DNA of 40,223 nt from Candidatus Kapaibacterium sp. GTDB lineage: Bacteria > Bacteroidota > Ignavibacteria > Kapaibacteriales > UBA7675. Made by a program: the position numbers and the translations under genes. Positions 1 to 9,677 of this stretch are shown one piece after another (within the stretch, counting starts at the first letter, position 1; each line of letters starts with the position of its first letter). The stretch is from positions 1-40,223 of the forward strand of contig JANQRB010000005.1 of NCBI GenBank assembly GCA_028284775.1. The letters are read 5' to 3'. The notes beneath the pieces are model-generated. The model made no database searches. It was not told the origin of the DNA and was given only the letters and a program-made list of their open reading frames with translations.

Positions 1-136
1 CAGATAGCTTCAAAGATTGGTTAACAAGTTAATCTGACACCCGCTGATTGGAAAAACTGACAATAAAAAACGACGTGTGTCCCGTGCTGAATCGTAAAAT
101 CTACTTTTTCAGGATCGACTAATTATTGACGAAAAG

Positions 137-152
137 ATCAGGGCGCCCTGAT
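137..152 (-). terminator. Perfect palindrome, possible weak terminator
   Basis: ATCAGGGCGCCCTGAT is a perfect 16-base palindrome lying about 55 bases past the stop of the minus-strand gene at 207-719. Read on the minus strand it can form a 6-bp stem with a GCGC loop, followed by CTTTTC. The stem is short and the T run is poor, so it may equally be a protein-binding site. Confidence 0.3.
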
Positions 153-206
153 TTCTCGTGCTGACTCTAGCAAGCTTCTAACTTCGGCTGTAACGTCCGA
201 TGCTCG

Positions 207-719
207 CTATTCACATTCGACTTCGGCGTTTCTGAACCACCAGGCTCCGGTCGTTTTGATTCGGGCTTTCTTGCCGAGCTGCAGACACTGGCGAAAGAGC
301 GTCCGCGCCTGGGCATCGGAATACAGGGAGTGAACATGCCCGCCGACATAAGTCGCCACCGCCACGGCCACGAACCAGCCGAGGAAGCGCGCAGCGCCGC
401 CGGACTCATCTTCGATCGCGATCGGGATGGCCAGGCCGTTGCGCAGGTCCGTCAGGATAATGCTGCCGTCCGCTTTTTCTTCCAGGCTGTAGCCGAGCGA
501 ACGGCCGTCGTAACTAAGGTCGCGGCTGCCGCTGCGGCCCGGATCGGGCGTGGCATCGGCCTTGCTGAGCTCGCGCTGACTGAGAACGCCGCTGCTGCTG
601 ATTTCGCTTTTGTCTTCCAGCAGCGATGTGATCTCAAAGGCGACATTCTTCGCTTTGTCTTCGCTGAACCGGCCGCGATGCCGGTCCTTGCCCACCATAA
701 ATGAAAATGAGCTTGCCAT
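207..719 (-). CDS. Hypothetical protein with one hydrophobic segment
   Basis: This 170-residue protein is not one I recognise. The start is supported by TGGAGT about eight bases upstream of the ATG. The first 100 residues are polar and charged, with no signal peptide. A short hydrophobic stretch around residues 112-126 (FLGWFVAVAVATYVGG) could be a membrane segment or a buried helix. The C-terminal 40 residues are basic and end in WWFRNAEVECE. It lies 161 bases downstream of the other minus-strand gene (881-1699) in the same direction, so the two may share a transcript. Overlapping plus-strand frames are Arg/Ala/His-rich and look like shadows. Function is unknown. Confidence 0.6.
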   Translation of the reverse strand: MASSFSFMVGKDRHRGRFSEDKAKNVAFEITSLLEDKSEISSSGVLSQRELSKADATPDPGRSGSRDLSYDGRSLGYSLEEKADGSIILTDLRNGLAIPIAIEDESGGAARFLGWFVAVAVATYVGGHVHSLYSDAQARTLFRQCLQLGKKARIKTTGAWWFRNAEVECE

Positions 720-880
720 GAATAGTACTCCACATAATTGTTAATAATTCCGGGCCGACCGCATGGCCGGCCACCGGACTTTGTTGAAGAATTTGATTGC
801 TTCAGAGCAAACCGGTCCCCGGCAGCGCGAGGTATCGGCTGCTTCCGAATTGCAGTTGAAAGTTTATTGTCCCTGATGTA

Positions 881-1699
881 TCAGGCGGGCTTCCGCCTGA
901 ACTGCTTGTGGCGTTTAACATCCTTGGTGATAAAGTCCAGGCCGCCGATTGTCCAGCTGAGGCGAAGCGATCCCGAGGCCGCAACGGCGTTTTTGTGCAT
1001 GGCCGCTTCCTGCAGCCACAGCGTGTAATCGACCTGCTGCAGCATGCCGTAGCTTGTTGCCTTCACCTCCGGGCAGAATCGGCTGCCGGACTGCGGCATG
1101 TTCCAGTATGACGAGCCCAGGCCGATGTTGTCCAGCTCATAGAGCTCGTTATTCACCTGCTCGGGCAGATGTGCGCTCAGTTGCAGCTGGTCCATTCCTC
1201 CGCTGTCCGCGCCGACGACCAGACTGAGCTGGTGCATCTGCGTCAGGCCGAGCTGAAAGGACTCCATCGCCATCATGCCCTTGCTGTCCGCGTCCAGCGC
1301 CAGCGGCATATCCGTCAACTGGAAGTGCAGAGCGATGTGTCCGTCGGCGAGCGCGTTGGGCGGATCGGCGGGGTTCGGGCGCAGGCTGAGCGTGAATTCG
1401 GCCAGGCTTACCGTCCCCGCGGCGGTGCTCGGCCCGCTGAGCTGATGCGAGGAATGCTGCGGCAGTCCCTCGTTGATGGCCATATTGCTGACGACCGCGC
1501 TGCCGAGCGGGTACTCGGCCGTCAGCGATCCGTTATCGCTGAAGAATTGCAGATAGATCACATGCAGATGATCGCCCGGCAGCGCTTCGCCGGCACGCAG
1601 TTGAATATGCCGATAAAGATTCAGTTGGCCGGCCTTGCCTGCCGGCCCTTTCTGTGCGGGCATGCGGTTAACACGCCGCTTTGCCTTGGATTCCGTCAT
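881..1699 (-). CDS. Hypothetical protein, beta-rich
   Basis: This 272-residue protein is not recognised. AGGAGAG lies seven bases before the ATG, a good ribosome binding site. The N-terminus is basic (MTESKAKRRVNRMPAQKG) with no signal peptide. The body alternates hydrophobic and polar residues as beta strands do, with Met/Gln/Leu-rich segments around residues 115-150 and a basic tail ending HKQFRRKPA. It precedes the 207-719 gene on the same strand and is divergent from the helical-repeat gene at 1957, with 257 bases between the two starts. The long plus-strand frame across it (1169-1807) is His/Arg/Gln-rich and is taken as a shadow. Confidence 0.65.
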   Translation of the reverse strand: MTESKAKRRVNRMPAQKGPAGKAGQLNLYRHIQLRAGEALPGDHLHVIYLQFFSDNGSLTAEYPLGSAVVSNMAINEGLPQHSSHQLSGPSTAAGTVSLAEFTLSLRPNPADPPNALADGHIALHFQLTDMPLALDADSKGMMAMESFQLGLTQMHQLSLVVGADSGGMDQLQLSAHLPEQVNNELYELDNIGLGSSYWNMPQSGSRFCPEVKATSYGMLQQVDYTLWLQEAAMHKNAVAASGSLRLSWTIGGLDFITKDVKRHKQFRRKPA

Positions 1700-1956
1700 G
1701 AAAAACTCTCCTGGCCTGTGTTTGCGGATGCTGCGCCGTCGGCAGCTTTGACTGGGTGTAATCTAGCATCGCGGGCGATTGTTGCGCTAACTCTCTTCGC
1801 CGATTGATCTCAATCCCAACAGTTGTAAATTGCTTGCTGAGTATCTCAAATTATCCAATTCGCGCTGATTATCAGCAGAACCGGTGTTTTTGCCTGCTGC
1901 TATTTTATCAGTTCCAGAGCGCGAATCGCAATCGCGCAATTCGCGGAGGGGCTTAC

Positions 1957-3519
1957 ATGAAATACGCGGATGATGTCTTTGGCCTGATCCGCTCGATGAG
2001 CAAGCAGGAAAAGCGCTACTTCAAGCTCTACGCGACCGCCTTTACGCGTTCGCGTGCGACCGCCTATACCGAACTGTTCGACGCAATCGATCGTCAGCCC
2101 GCGCTTGATGAAGCGGCCTTGCGCCACCGTTTTCAGGGTCGGCCGGGGATGGCGAATTTCGCAGCGGCCAAACACCGGCTGTGCAGGCTGCTGCTCGACA
2201 GTCTGGCCGCTTACAGCGCTGAAGCCAGCGCCGCCGCCGAGCTGCGCCGGATGCTGGCGCATATCGAGGTTTTGTATCGCAAAGGGCTGTACGCGCATTG
2301 CGGCAGACTGATCCGGCGAGCCATACGGAAGGCGGAGCGCTACGAAGAGCTGAATGTGCTGCTGCAGCTGCTGCATTGGGAGCGCCGCCTGCTTCTGCGA
2401 CAGATGAAGGAGGGGCTGAGCGACGAGCTGGCCCGCAATGCCGGGCATACGAAGCGCAGTCTGCAGCGGATTCAGACGACTATTGCGAGTCTGGAACAGG
2501 CCGGCCTTGCCCACACAGCCATCCATCGGCGGGTCGCGCCGCGCGGCGATGAAGAGCGGGAGGAACTGCAGCGTATCCTCGCGCACCCCCTGCTGCGCAG
2601 TCCGGAGCAAGTGGATAGTTTCAGCGCGCGCCACGCACTGTTGAAGGTGCTGGCCTCCAGCGAGCTGCTGCGCGGCGACTATGAGGCGGCATTGCTCAGG
2701 CATCGAGATATCGTTGAACTGTGGCGGACACATCAGGACCAGTTGCGCGATCATTCCGACACCTACACGGCCGATATCTGCAATTTTCTGACCTGCTGCA
2801 TCGCACTTAAACGCGACGAAGATTTCGCCGGTCATCTGGCCGCCATCAAAGCCATCAGGCCGAAGTCGCTGGCCGCCGAAGTCCATCGCATCGAACGGAT
2901 CTATTTCCTGGAGCTCAGCTACCACCTCAATACGGGCGCGCTCGACGATGCCCTCCGCGTGCTGCCCGCCATCGAAGAGGGCATCACGATCCACTACGAT
3001 CGCATCCTGCCAAGCCGCCGCCTCATCTTATGGTTAAACTGCGCAATCGCCTGTTTCCTGAGCGGACAATATTCAGCGGTTGTGGCTTACCTGATTAACA
3101 TTCTCAATGAGAAACCCACGGAGCTGCGGCGCGATATCCAGGAATGCGCCCGCGTTTTGCGTCTGCTCGCACACTATGAACTCGGCGACTACGATCTGCT
3201 CGACCGCATGCTGCGCAGCACGCGGGACTATCTCCGGAAACAAACACCGCTCCTGGAATTCGAACGCCGCATACTGACCTTCGTTCGCCAACTACTTAGC
3301 TCAGCCGACAGGCAGGCCACGGAAGCGCTCTTCAATAATCTTTACCGCGAATTGCTGGACCTCCTGCACTCCACCGCCTCCGCGCAGCCGATGGGAGTTT
3401 TCGAAACGCTCTTCTGGCTGGAGAGTAAACGACGCAATAAGGACATCGCCTCAGTTTTCTGCGACGGCGCCCGTCCGGGACATATGCGTGATGCAATAGA
3501 AATGTTTCCCAAACAATAA
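1957..3519 (+). CDS. All-helical conserved protein of FCB type (TPR-like)
   Basis: This 520-residue soluble protein has no signal peptide or membrane span. The start at 1957 is chosen because GGAGG (1945-1949) lies seven bases upstream. The frame is open further back to 1804, but that extension reads as non-coding. The N-terminus, MKYADDVFGLIRSMSKQEKR followed by YFKLYAT, matches a recurring Bacteroidota/FCB family whose members begin with this 'SK-EKRYFK' segment and continue as helical pairs. Residues 100-460 are rich in Leu/Ala/Arg with TPR-like helix pairs (for example the segment with AHIEVLYRKGLYAHCGRLIR). No DNA-binding domain is visible at the C-terminus, so it may be a scaffold or sensor rather than a transcription factor. 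The family call is from memory of the N-terminal motif. The function is unknown. Confidence 0.85.
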   Translation: MKYADDVFGLIRSMSKQEKRYFKLYATAFTRSRATAYTELFDAIDRQPALDEAALRHRFQGRPGMANFAAAKHRLCRLLLDSLAAYSAEASAAAELRRMLAHIEVLYRKGLYAHCGRLIRRAIRKAERYEELNVLLQLLHWERRLLLRQMKEGLSDELARNAGHTKRSLQRIQTTIASLEQAGLAHTAIHRRVAPRGDEEREELQRILAHPLLRSPEQVDSFSARHALLKVLASSELLRGDYEAALLRHRDIVELWRTHQDQLRDHSDTYTADICNFLTCCIALKRDEDFAGHLAAIKAIRPKSLAAEVHRIERIYFLELSYHLNTGALDDALRVLPAIEEGITIHYDRILPSRRLILWLNCAIACFLSGQYSAVVAYLINILNEKPTELRRDIQECARVLRLLAHYELGDYDLLDRMLRSTRDYLRKQTPLLEFERRILTFVRQLLSSADRQATEALFNNLYRELLDLLHSTASAQPMGVFETLFWLESKRRNKDIASVFCDGARPGHMRDAIEMFPKQ

Positions 3520-4193
3520 GGTGTAGCCGCCCTCGAATGGAAACTTTTTAAGAGTGGTAGACAACTATTTTTTCAAATAAGTTGTTTTCAAATTCCCCTC
3601 TTTGCGAAAGAGGGGTTAGGGGAGTTCGGATCGTCTAGTAATTATATAAATTCTTCATTTTTTGTTCAGTCCACGTCTTGCCCTTAACTTAGGGGGAGGA
3701 GTTATAATACAAAATACTAATTTGAAATAACTCCAGCTCGCGTGACAATATCTTAACTCCCAGGCTGCCTTTGCGACCAGATGTGCCTTCGGTTCCAGGC
3801 CTAAACCGGCATAGCTCCGAACAAATTGGCTACCCTAACGTATAGCGGCGTTTATTGATCGAGCTGATCGATGCAGCCGCTAAGAGTGCGGTTTTCAATC
3901 CTCCAGGCATTATGTTGATTAGCTGCAAGTGCGCCGAGATTAATGTGATGACAATTCGTAACCCCTGGAACTGCATCAGAATACTCGGTATGAGAAGAAT
4001 TGTTTAGTCCGAAAGACAGACCACGCGCTCAAGGTGAAATCAGTCCCGGCAAACGAGCCGGGAGGAATCCGGCGCCTGCCCGCTGCCCATCCGGCGGAGG
4101 CAGGTACCAGGTAGGCAAAGGCATGACAACAGACTGGAGCAAGCGTCAAACACTGGGCACTACACAAAGTGCAACAATCAATCGGCCAAGTTT
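3520..4193. other. Intergenic region with a MITE-like repeat
   Basis: No convincing gene lies between the helical-repeat protein and the first TPR-LuxR gene. The stretch is AT-rich up to about 3730, where it contains the 164-bp dispersed repeat described separately. From about 4040 to 4110 it is GC-rich with short hairpins (CCCGGC/GCCGGG, and CCTGCC/GGCAGG), possibly a small palindromic repeat. Short frames here (for example 4000-4197) lack ribosome binding sites and family resemblance. Confidence 0.6.
3567..3730. repeat. MITE-like dispersed repeat, copy 1
   Basis: This 164-bp element is nearly identical over its first 60 bases to the copy at 12450-12613. It starts ATTTTTTCAAATAAGTTG and ends near ACTAATTTGAAATAA, which is an imperfect inverted repeat of the start. 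Inside is a hairpin, CCCCTCTTT with GAAAGAGGGG, followed by TTAGGGGAGTT, and a second stem around CCCTTAACTTAGGGGG. Equal length, shared ends and dispersed positions are what a non-autonomous miniature transposon would show. No coding capacity. Confidence 0.7.
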
Positions 4194-5861
4194 ATGAACA
4201 ATCTCAGTGAACTCTGGCAGCGCGCCTATCGTCTTGTGGACAGCGATCCGCAGAATGCCGCTGATCTCTGCGCGGAGCTGCGCCGGCGGGGACAGAACAT
4301 GCAATCCTCGGCGGCCCTGGCGCATGCGGACTTCATCGATGGCCTCTGCTGCCGTTATCGCGGCGACCTTAACGACGCGGCGACTTTCCTGACCCGCGCC
4401 AGTGAAGGCTTTCTGTTGCTGGGTGACGAGGAAAACTATGGCGGCGCGCAACACCGGCTGTCCGACATTCTACGAATCGAAGGCGACCTTGCGGGGGCGG
4501 AATCCGCCGAGCTGCGCCACCTGGCCGCCGCCCGGAACCTGCAAAGCCCGGAAATGCAGACAGTTGCCTATCGCGGGCTGGGAATCATTGCCCTGCAGGC
4601 GGGTGATCTGCCGGCCGCCCTTAACCATCTTCGCCAGGGACTACGCTTTGTTAATGGGGGAGGACTTGAGCACCAGCGGGCGGCACTGCTTCAGAGTATC
4701 GCATTGGTCTATAAACAATCCGGTCTGATCGAGCAGGCTCTGGCAAGCATTCGCATGGCGGAAGAGGCATTGCCACTCGCCAGGCAGGACGGCATACATG
4801 GGTTCGTATACAATACGCTTGCCAATGTCTACCAGGAGCACGGCCAGCGCAGCATTGCCATCGAGTACTTTCGTCGCGCCGCTGAGGTGTTTGCCGCCGC
4901 CGCCAATGTCTTCGATGAAATTATTTGTCGGGTTAACATCGCGCAGATGCTGGTGGCAGAGACACGCTACGAAGCCGCGGAGCTCCAGTTTGACGAATTG
5001 CTGCGTTTTGCGGAAGATCGAAACCATGCACGCGGGCGCGTAGCTGTCCTTACAGCCAGCGCTTCCCTGCAGCTTCGCATGGGAAATGAATCGAGAGCGC
5101 TCGACCTGGCGGAGAAGGCATTGCGGGCGGCAGAGCTTGTTAACGATGCCTTGATGAGGGCGCGGGCGCGAATGCTGCGTGCCACATGCCGTCTGCGCGT
5201 TGTCGACAGCCCCGAGACCCGCAAAGAGTTGACGGCGGCCCTTGACTGCGCCGAGCGCGAGGGCGATCAGCTGGCCTCCTTGAATCTGCTGCGTGAAGCA
5301 GCCGTCGTCCTGGAGGAGCGCGGCGCTCGCAAACAAAGCGTCCGAATCCTGAAACGGGCACTTCGGCGTGCCGACAAGGGACCCTATCTCGAAGTACTGG
5401 CCGATCTGCACCACGACCTGCACCGTTTGTACAGTGCTTTGGACAATGCCGGCGAAGCAAGCTGTCATCTGGAACAAGCCTTAGAGGTTCAACGGGCAAT
5501 CAGCGCGGCGGAGCGCAGTAATCTGCTCGACCGGCAGACAATCGCAGGGGATTTCGAACTGATCCGGCAGGCAAAGGGGAATTCCACGAATCCCGGGGGC
5601 CGCGCCGATATCGAAACGCGCTTGCGAGAGCGTCTACACACACTCTGCCCTTCCTTGACGATAAAAGAAGAACGTGTCTGTGTTCTTCTGTTTAACAACA
5701 TGGAAACCAAAGAAATCGCCCAGGTGCTTTGCGTCTCACCCCGCACGGTGGAATGGCACCGCAACAAGCTGCGTCGCAAACTGGCTGTTCCCGGACGGGA
5801 ATCTTTGACAAATCACCTTCGCCAACTTGTCGCTGCTGACCAGCCCCAGCCTCACCCGTAG
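4194..5861 (+). CDS. TPR regulator with C-terminal LuxR-type HTH
   Basis: This 555-residue cytoplasmic protein has no signal peptide. Residues 1-460 are repeated helix pairs of TPR type, with recurrent 'A..Y...A' spacing, for example GSIAIEYFRRAAEVF-like and ALASIRMAEEALPLARQ segments. A LuxR/GerE helix-turn-helix occupies about residues 485-545: LTIKEERVCVLLFNNMETKE, then IAQVLCVSPRTVEWHRNKLR. It carries the usual LT..E..V.....N..TKEIA..L..S..TVE.H...LR.KL pattern. Proteins of this layout are transcription factors in which the TPR part senses a partner or ligand. The start has no Shine-Dalgarno sequence. It lies 141 bases upstream of the secreted beta-helix gene at 6003 on the same strand, so control of that gene, or co-transcription with it, is likely (inference). 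Confidence 0.9.
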   Translation: MNNLSELWQRAYRLVDSDPQNAADLCAELRRRGQNMQSSAALAHADFIDGLCCRYRGDLNDAATFLTRASEGFLLLGDEENYGGAQHRLSDILRIEGDLAGAESAELRHLAAARNLQSPEMQTVAYRGLGIIALQAGDLPAALNHLRQGLRFVNGGGLEHQRAALLQSIALVYKQSGLIEQALASIRMAEEALPLARQDGIHGFVYNTLANVYQEHGQRSIAIEYFRRAAEVFAAAANVFDEIICRVNIAQMLVAETRYEAAELQFDELLRFAEDRNHARGRVAVLTASASLQLRMGNESRALDLAEKALRAAELVNDALMRARARMLRATCRLRVVDSPETRKELTAALDCAEREGDQLASLNLLREAAVVLEERGARKQSVRILKRALRRADKGPYLEVLADLHHDLHRLYSALDNAGEASCHLEQALEVQRAISAAERSNLLDRQTIAGDFELIRQAKGNSTNPGGRADIETRLRERLHTLCPSLTIKEERVCVLLFNNMETKEIAQVLCVSPRTVEWHRNKLRRKLAVPGRESLTNHLRQLVAADQPQPHP

Positions 5862-6002
5862 ACAACCCGTAGCGATTTGCCCGGCAGCGGAAGCTAGATT
5901 GAGCTTCGTTGATCCTTATCCGGCGCTGTGGCGACGGCGTATCTCTTCATCCTTCCCGAACAGATTGTGGACGCTGCCTTCAGGCAGTTAAGAAACTGGC
6001 GC

Positions 6003-9000
6003 ATGTCATACTCCGATACTTCGTTCCGATTCCAGCCTGGCTTCAGTCTGACAACAAGTTTGTTGATTCTAATGCTGCAATCATCTTCAATTGTCTACCC
6101 ACAGGTTAACCTGCAAAGCATCGAGCGCTATACTGTCACTACGGCCAGTATCTGCAGCGCGCCGGAAATTGTCCGTGCTGAGATTCGTCTACTGGGCAGC
6201 TTCGTCGCGCCCGGTGATCCCCTGAATCTCACCCTGCGGCGTGTTAACCTGAACCGCGATGATGGACCCTTTGATACGCCGCTTGTGCTTAACGCTTCCT
6301 CGCTCGGCACATTGCAGACAATTAATGTGACGACCGCCGGTCTGAATGTTGCCATCGGAGAAACGATTGCGGTTTCTCTGATCTGGGATGATGACCCGAC
6401 CATCGCCGCCAGGCTTGCCGTTTTACAATGCGGGGCCGCGTCGTCAGCGCCGGTAGCTCTGCTCGATGACAATATTTCGCAGGATGTTAACGCTAATTCG
6501 CTGCCGGATCCCGGTGATGCCCTGACCATGACATTGGAAATTGTCAATGGCGCCGGATCGACAGCGGCCTCGGCCGGTCTGGCAATTGACATAGGCGCGG
6601 AATTGAGCCTGGCGGCGGGATCGCTGCGCAGCACGCCTGTGGCGCGCGACGATGTAATACATGTTGTCGGAAATGTCGGCATTCAGCTTGCAGCGCCCGG
6701 CGTACTGAGCAATGACGTCGATCCGGATGGTCGCCCCGGTCTGCAGGTAGTGGCAGCCAGCGGCAGCAGTCTCGGCGGCGGCGAATACAGTCTGAATGCT
6801 TCAGGGCGCCTCAGCTATTCGCCTCCGCCCGGTTTCGAGGGGGTGGACCGTTTAGCCTATTTTATCCGCGATGCCGATGGCAATACCGATCAGGCGGTCA
6901 TTACGCTGCACGTAAAGGACATCGTGTGGTTCATTGATAATCAAGTACAAACGAATGGGGACGGGCGTTTTGCGACACCCTTTAATTCGCTCGGAGCGTT
7001 TATGGCGCAGCAGGGCGGTCCGAGTGCCACGGATCCGAAGGAAGGCGATCGTATCTATATCCACGAGGGCAAAGGGCTTTACGTCGGTGGCATAAACCTT
7101 CTGAACGGTCAGCAATTGTTGGGACAAGGTGTTGATCTTAGCATCGGGGGCAGGGTAGTAACCCATGCCGGCGTCAGCCCGCTGGTTTCGAATCCCGTCG
7201 GCACCGCTTTAACACTGGCGCGCGATAACATTCTGCGCGGTTTCGACATTGGCGCTACATGCGCCACCGGGATAGTTGGTCAGGATTTCGACACCTGCAC
7301 TATGTCCCAGCTTAACATCCGGACCGAGAGCGGCCCTGCGCTGCTGCTGAGCTCCGGCAGGCTGGAAGCAACTCTGGCGACTCTCGCCTGCGCCGCGAGC
7401 TCGAGCACCGCCGCCGCATTGCATAATGTCGCCGGGCAACTGTCGGTCGTGACGACGATGATCCTTGGCCCGGCTGCCGATGGTCTGCGCATCAGTGACT
7501 GCAGCGTGGCGGATTTTGACTTCGGACAGACGACTATCGACGGGGCGGCGTCGGATGGCCTGGTGTTAAACAATAACAGCGCCGCGACTATCAGCTTCGA
7601 AACACTTTCCATAACAAACGCAAATGGGCGCGGCATCCTTGCGCTTAACGGCGGTACCCTTGCACTCGCCGGCACGAATAACTCAATTGAAGCGAAGGGC
7701 GGCGCGGCCCTGGCGCTTACTAACACAAGCTTCGGCGCCGGCGCAACCTTCGCGTCGGTCAGCTCAGCCGGCAGCAGCGGACCCGGACTGGAGTTAATCG
7801 ATCTTATGGGCGCGATCAACATATTGGATGGCGAGATTACGAACGCGAACCTCGCCGCGATATCCATCAGCCGAGGCGCAAGTGATATTTATTATCACGG
7901 GCACGTCAACAATCAGACAGGCAAGTCCGTCGCGATCGATGGGCGCGGCGGCGGAACAGTATATCTCGGCGGTTTTATTGTCGACCGCGGCGACGGTATC
8001 GCTCTCACCAACAACGGCGCGGCCACCCTGACATTCGCGGGCGGATTTGATCTCGATGTTAACGGTACAGCAGCCTTCAGCGCCACGGGCGGCGGATTCG
8101 TTAATGTTACGAACGCTGTAGCGGATGTGACTTCGGCGAATGCGCCGGCCCTTGTCATAAGCGGCGCTGCGCGTGTAGGCCCCCTGGGCGTCACCTTGCG
8201 CAGTATTTCGAGTGAGGGCGCTACGACGGCCCTGATCCTGAAAGGCAGCGGCACTGGCCGCTTCCGCGTCACGGGCAACAGCGGCGCGCGCGACGGCAGC
8301 GGGGGAATCATCTCGAATACCGCCGGCGATGCCCTCAGCCTCAGCGACGCCCACAATGTGACGCTCTGTTCGATGCTCATCATCGACGCGGGAGCCGTCG
8401 CGCTCCGTGCCCTTAATTGCAGCACCATCGCCTGCTGCGGCATTGATATCGCCCGTCCCGGCAAAAGCGGGATGGAACTGAGCGACCTGCGGGGAAGATG
8501 TACGCTGCGTGACAGCCGGATACGAGATATACCGGAAGTCGGTGGTCAGGAAAACTTCGGTATCGCAATCACCAATACCAGTACCGACCTGAGCAAACTA
8601 TCAGTTATTGACTGCGAGTTTGTGGATTCGCCTGATCCCGATGAAATCTTCTTCCAGCTTCGTTGTGACGGCACTTCACAAATGGCTGTGGACGTCAAAG
8701 GTTGTCGATTCGAGAACATTCGTCCCGAAGCCCTTAATTTTTCGGCGGGCGCCGATGGCAGCTCCGGCGGGCATCTGCGCTCGACAATCGGCGGTACGAC
8801 TTCCGCCGAGCGCAACCAATTCCTCAACGCGGCCAGTCTGGGGCAGGGCGGCAATTGCAACCCGACCCTGCTTGTGCTGCATGGCGCGACGCACACGACT
8901 GTTATACAGAATAATCTGTTTGATAACGTAGGCAGCACCGGCCCCTTTGGGAACATGAGCATTCTGCGTCTGCAGAATAACGGCGGCACCTTGAACGCCG

Positions 9001-9677
9001 AAGTGCGAGACAACGAGATTCGCAACATCAATACGATATTCGGTATCGATCGCCATGGAATCGGCTACGTCTGCGAACCTGTCGTCGGTACAACCGGGAG
9101 CGCCGACATCGTTATCGAAAACAACGATGTCGATGACATCGACGACGCTCAGGGCATTTATATCGACCTGCGTGATCGTGCCGACGATTCGGACATTATC
9201 ATTCGCGGCAACCGAATCGGGCAACGGCCCGGTTCCGTCGGCACCATCGGCGGATCGACCGAAGCGCTCTATGTGACATCACGCGGCGATGCCAAAACCG
9301 TCAATCTCTTGGTAACCTCCAATACCATAACCGCGACCTGCAACAGCGACCCTGTCGTCCAGATTCGTTCGCGCGGCGGAACCGACATGAACGCCACGGT
9401 GGACGACAACAGCATCTCGAACCTGGGATCGACTGCGGCTTTCCAGGCCCGGACATCCACTTCGGCACCGAGCATGTGCCTCGACCTGATCGGCAATTCA
9501 GCCGCAAGTACCGGCCCTGACTACCTGATTGTTGAAGATGCGGGCACGATCGAGATAGAAGGGCCGACATTCAACACGGTTACAGCCACTGACATCCAGA
9601 ACGCTCAGACCAGCGGCAGCGCTTCGATCAGTGGAACGGTGACATTTAACAATGGGCAGAATTGTACTGAGCCATAA
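6003..9677 (+). CDS. Secreted cadherin-like and right-handed beta-helix protein
   Basis: The protein has 1224 residues from the ATG at 6003. The frame also opens at a GTG at 5928, but 6003 puts the hydrophobic core of a signal peptide (FSLTTSLLILMLQSSSIVYP) closer to the N-terminus. Neither start has a good ribosome binding site. In order: an N-terminal beta domain with two Cys; a repeat-type segment around DDNISQDVNANSLPDPGDAL (about residues 155-205); a cadherin-like/tandem-95-type domain (about 214-308, with GVLSNDVDPDG and FEGVDRLAYFIRDADGNTD); and a long right-handed beta-helix starting VWFIDNQ and running to the C-terminus, rich in NNS/GGT/DNN turns. This order is known in large secreted proteins of Acidobacteria, Planctomycetes and FCB bacteria. 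It ends NNGQNCTEP with no recognisable T9SS sorting domain. It is probably a surface or released adhesin or carbohydrate-binding protein. No catalytic residues were identified. Confidence 0.9.
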   Translation: MSYSDTSFRFQPGFSLTTSLLILMLQSSSIVYPQVNLQSIERYTVTTASICSAPEIVRAEIRLLGSFVAPGDPLNLTLRRVNLNRDDGPFDTPLVLNASSLGTLQTINVTTAGLNVAIGETIAVSLIWDDDPTIAARLAVLQCGAASSAPVALLDDNISQDVNANSLPDPGDALTMTLEIVNGAGSTAASAGLAIDIGAELSLAAGSLRSTPVARDDVIHVVGNVGIQLAAPGVLSNDVDPDGRPGLQVVAASGSSLGGGEYSLNASGRLSYSPPPGFEGVDRLAYFIRDADGNTDQAVITLHVKDIVWFIDNQVQTNGDGRFATPFNSLGAFMAQQGGPSATDPKEGDRIYIHEGKGLYVGGINLLNGQQLLGQGVDLSIGGRVVTHAGVSPLVSNPVGTALTLARDNILRGFDIGATCATGIVGQDFDTCTMSQLNIRTESGPALLLSSGRLEATLATLACAASSSTAAALHNVAGQLSVVTTMILGPAADGLRISDCSVADFDFGQTTIDGAASDGLVLNNNSAATISFETLSITNANGRGILALNGGTLALAGTNNSIEAKGGAALALTNTSFGAGATFASVSSAGSSGPGLELIDLMGAINILDGEITNANLAAISISRGASDIYYHGHVNNQTGKSVAIDGRGGGTVYLGGFIVDRGDGIALTNNGAATLTFAGGFDLDVNGTAAFSATGGGFVNVTNAVADVTSANAPALVISGAARVGPLGVTLRSISSEGATTALILKGSGTGRFRVTGNSGARDGSGGIISNTAGDALSLSDAHNVTLCSMLIIDAGAVALRALNCSTIACCGIDIARPGKSGMELSDLRGRCTLRDSRIRDIPEVGGQENFGIAITNTSTDLSKLSVIDCEFVDSPDPDEIFFQLRCDGTSQMAVDVKGCRFENIRPEALNFSAGADGSSGGHLRSTIGGTTSAERNQFLNAASLGQGGNCNPTLLVLHGATHTTVIQNNLFDNVGSTGPFGNMSILRLQNNGGTLNAEVRDNEIRNINTIFGIDRHGIGYVCEPVVGTTGSADIVIENNDVDDIDDAQGIYIDLRDRADDSDIIIRGNRIGQRPGSVGTIGGSTEALYVTSRGDAKTVNLLVTSNTITATCNSDPVVQIRSRGGTDMNATVDDNSISNLGSTAAFQARTSTSAPSMCLDLIGNSAASTGPDYLIVEDAGTIEIEGPTFNTVTATDIQNAQTSGSASISGTVTFNNGQNCTEP

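Noticed and set aside
1169..1807. 212-codon plus-strand frame opposite the 881-1699 gene
   Set aside because: Very rich in Arg, His and Gln, typical of an antisense frame; no ribosome binding site.
1900..2994. 364-codon minus-strand frame opposite the helical-repeat gene
   Set aside because: Gln/Phe/Gly-rich shadow of a high-GC gene; the plus frame has a proper start and family-like N-terminus.
4040..4110. GC-rich hairpins that might be an RNA gene or riboswitch
   Set aside because: Stems are short and irregular, and no conserved riboswitch or tRNA features are visible. Noted only as possible palindromic repeat.
5928..6002. GTG start giving 25 more residues to the beta-helix protein
   Set aside because: The extension would bury the signal peptide further from the N-terminus, and GTG has no ribosome binding site. 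The ATG at 6003 also lacks a clear site, so this remains a preference.
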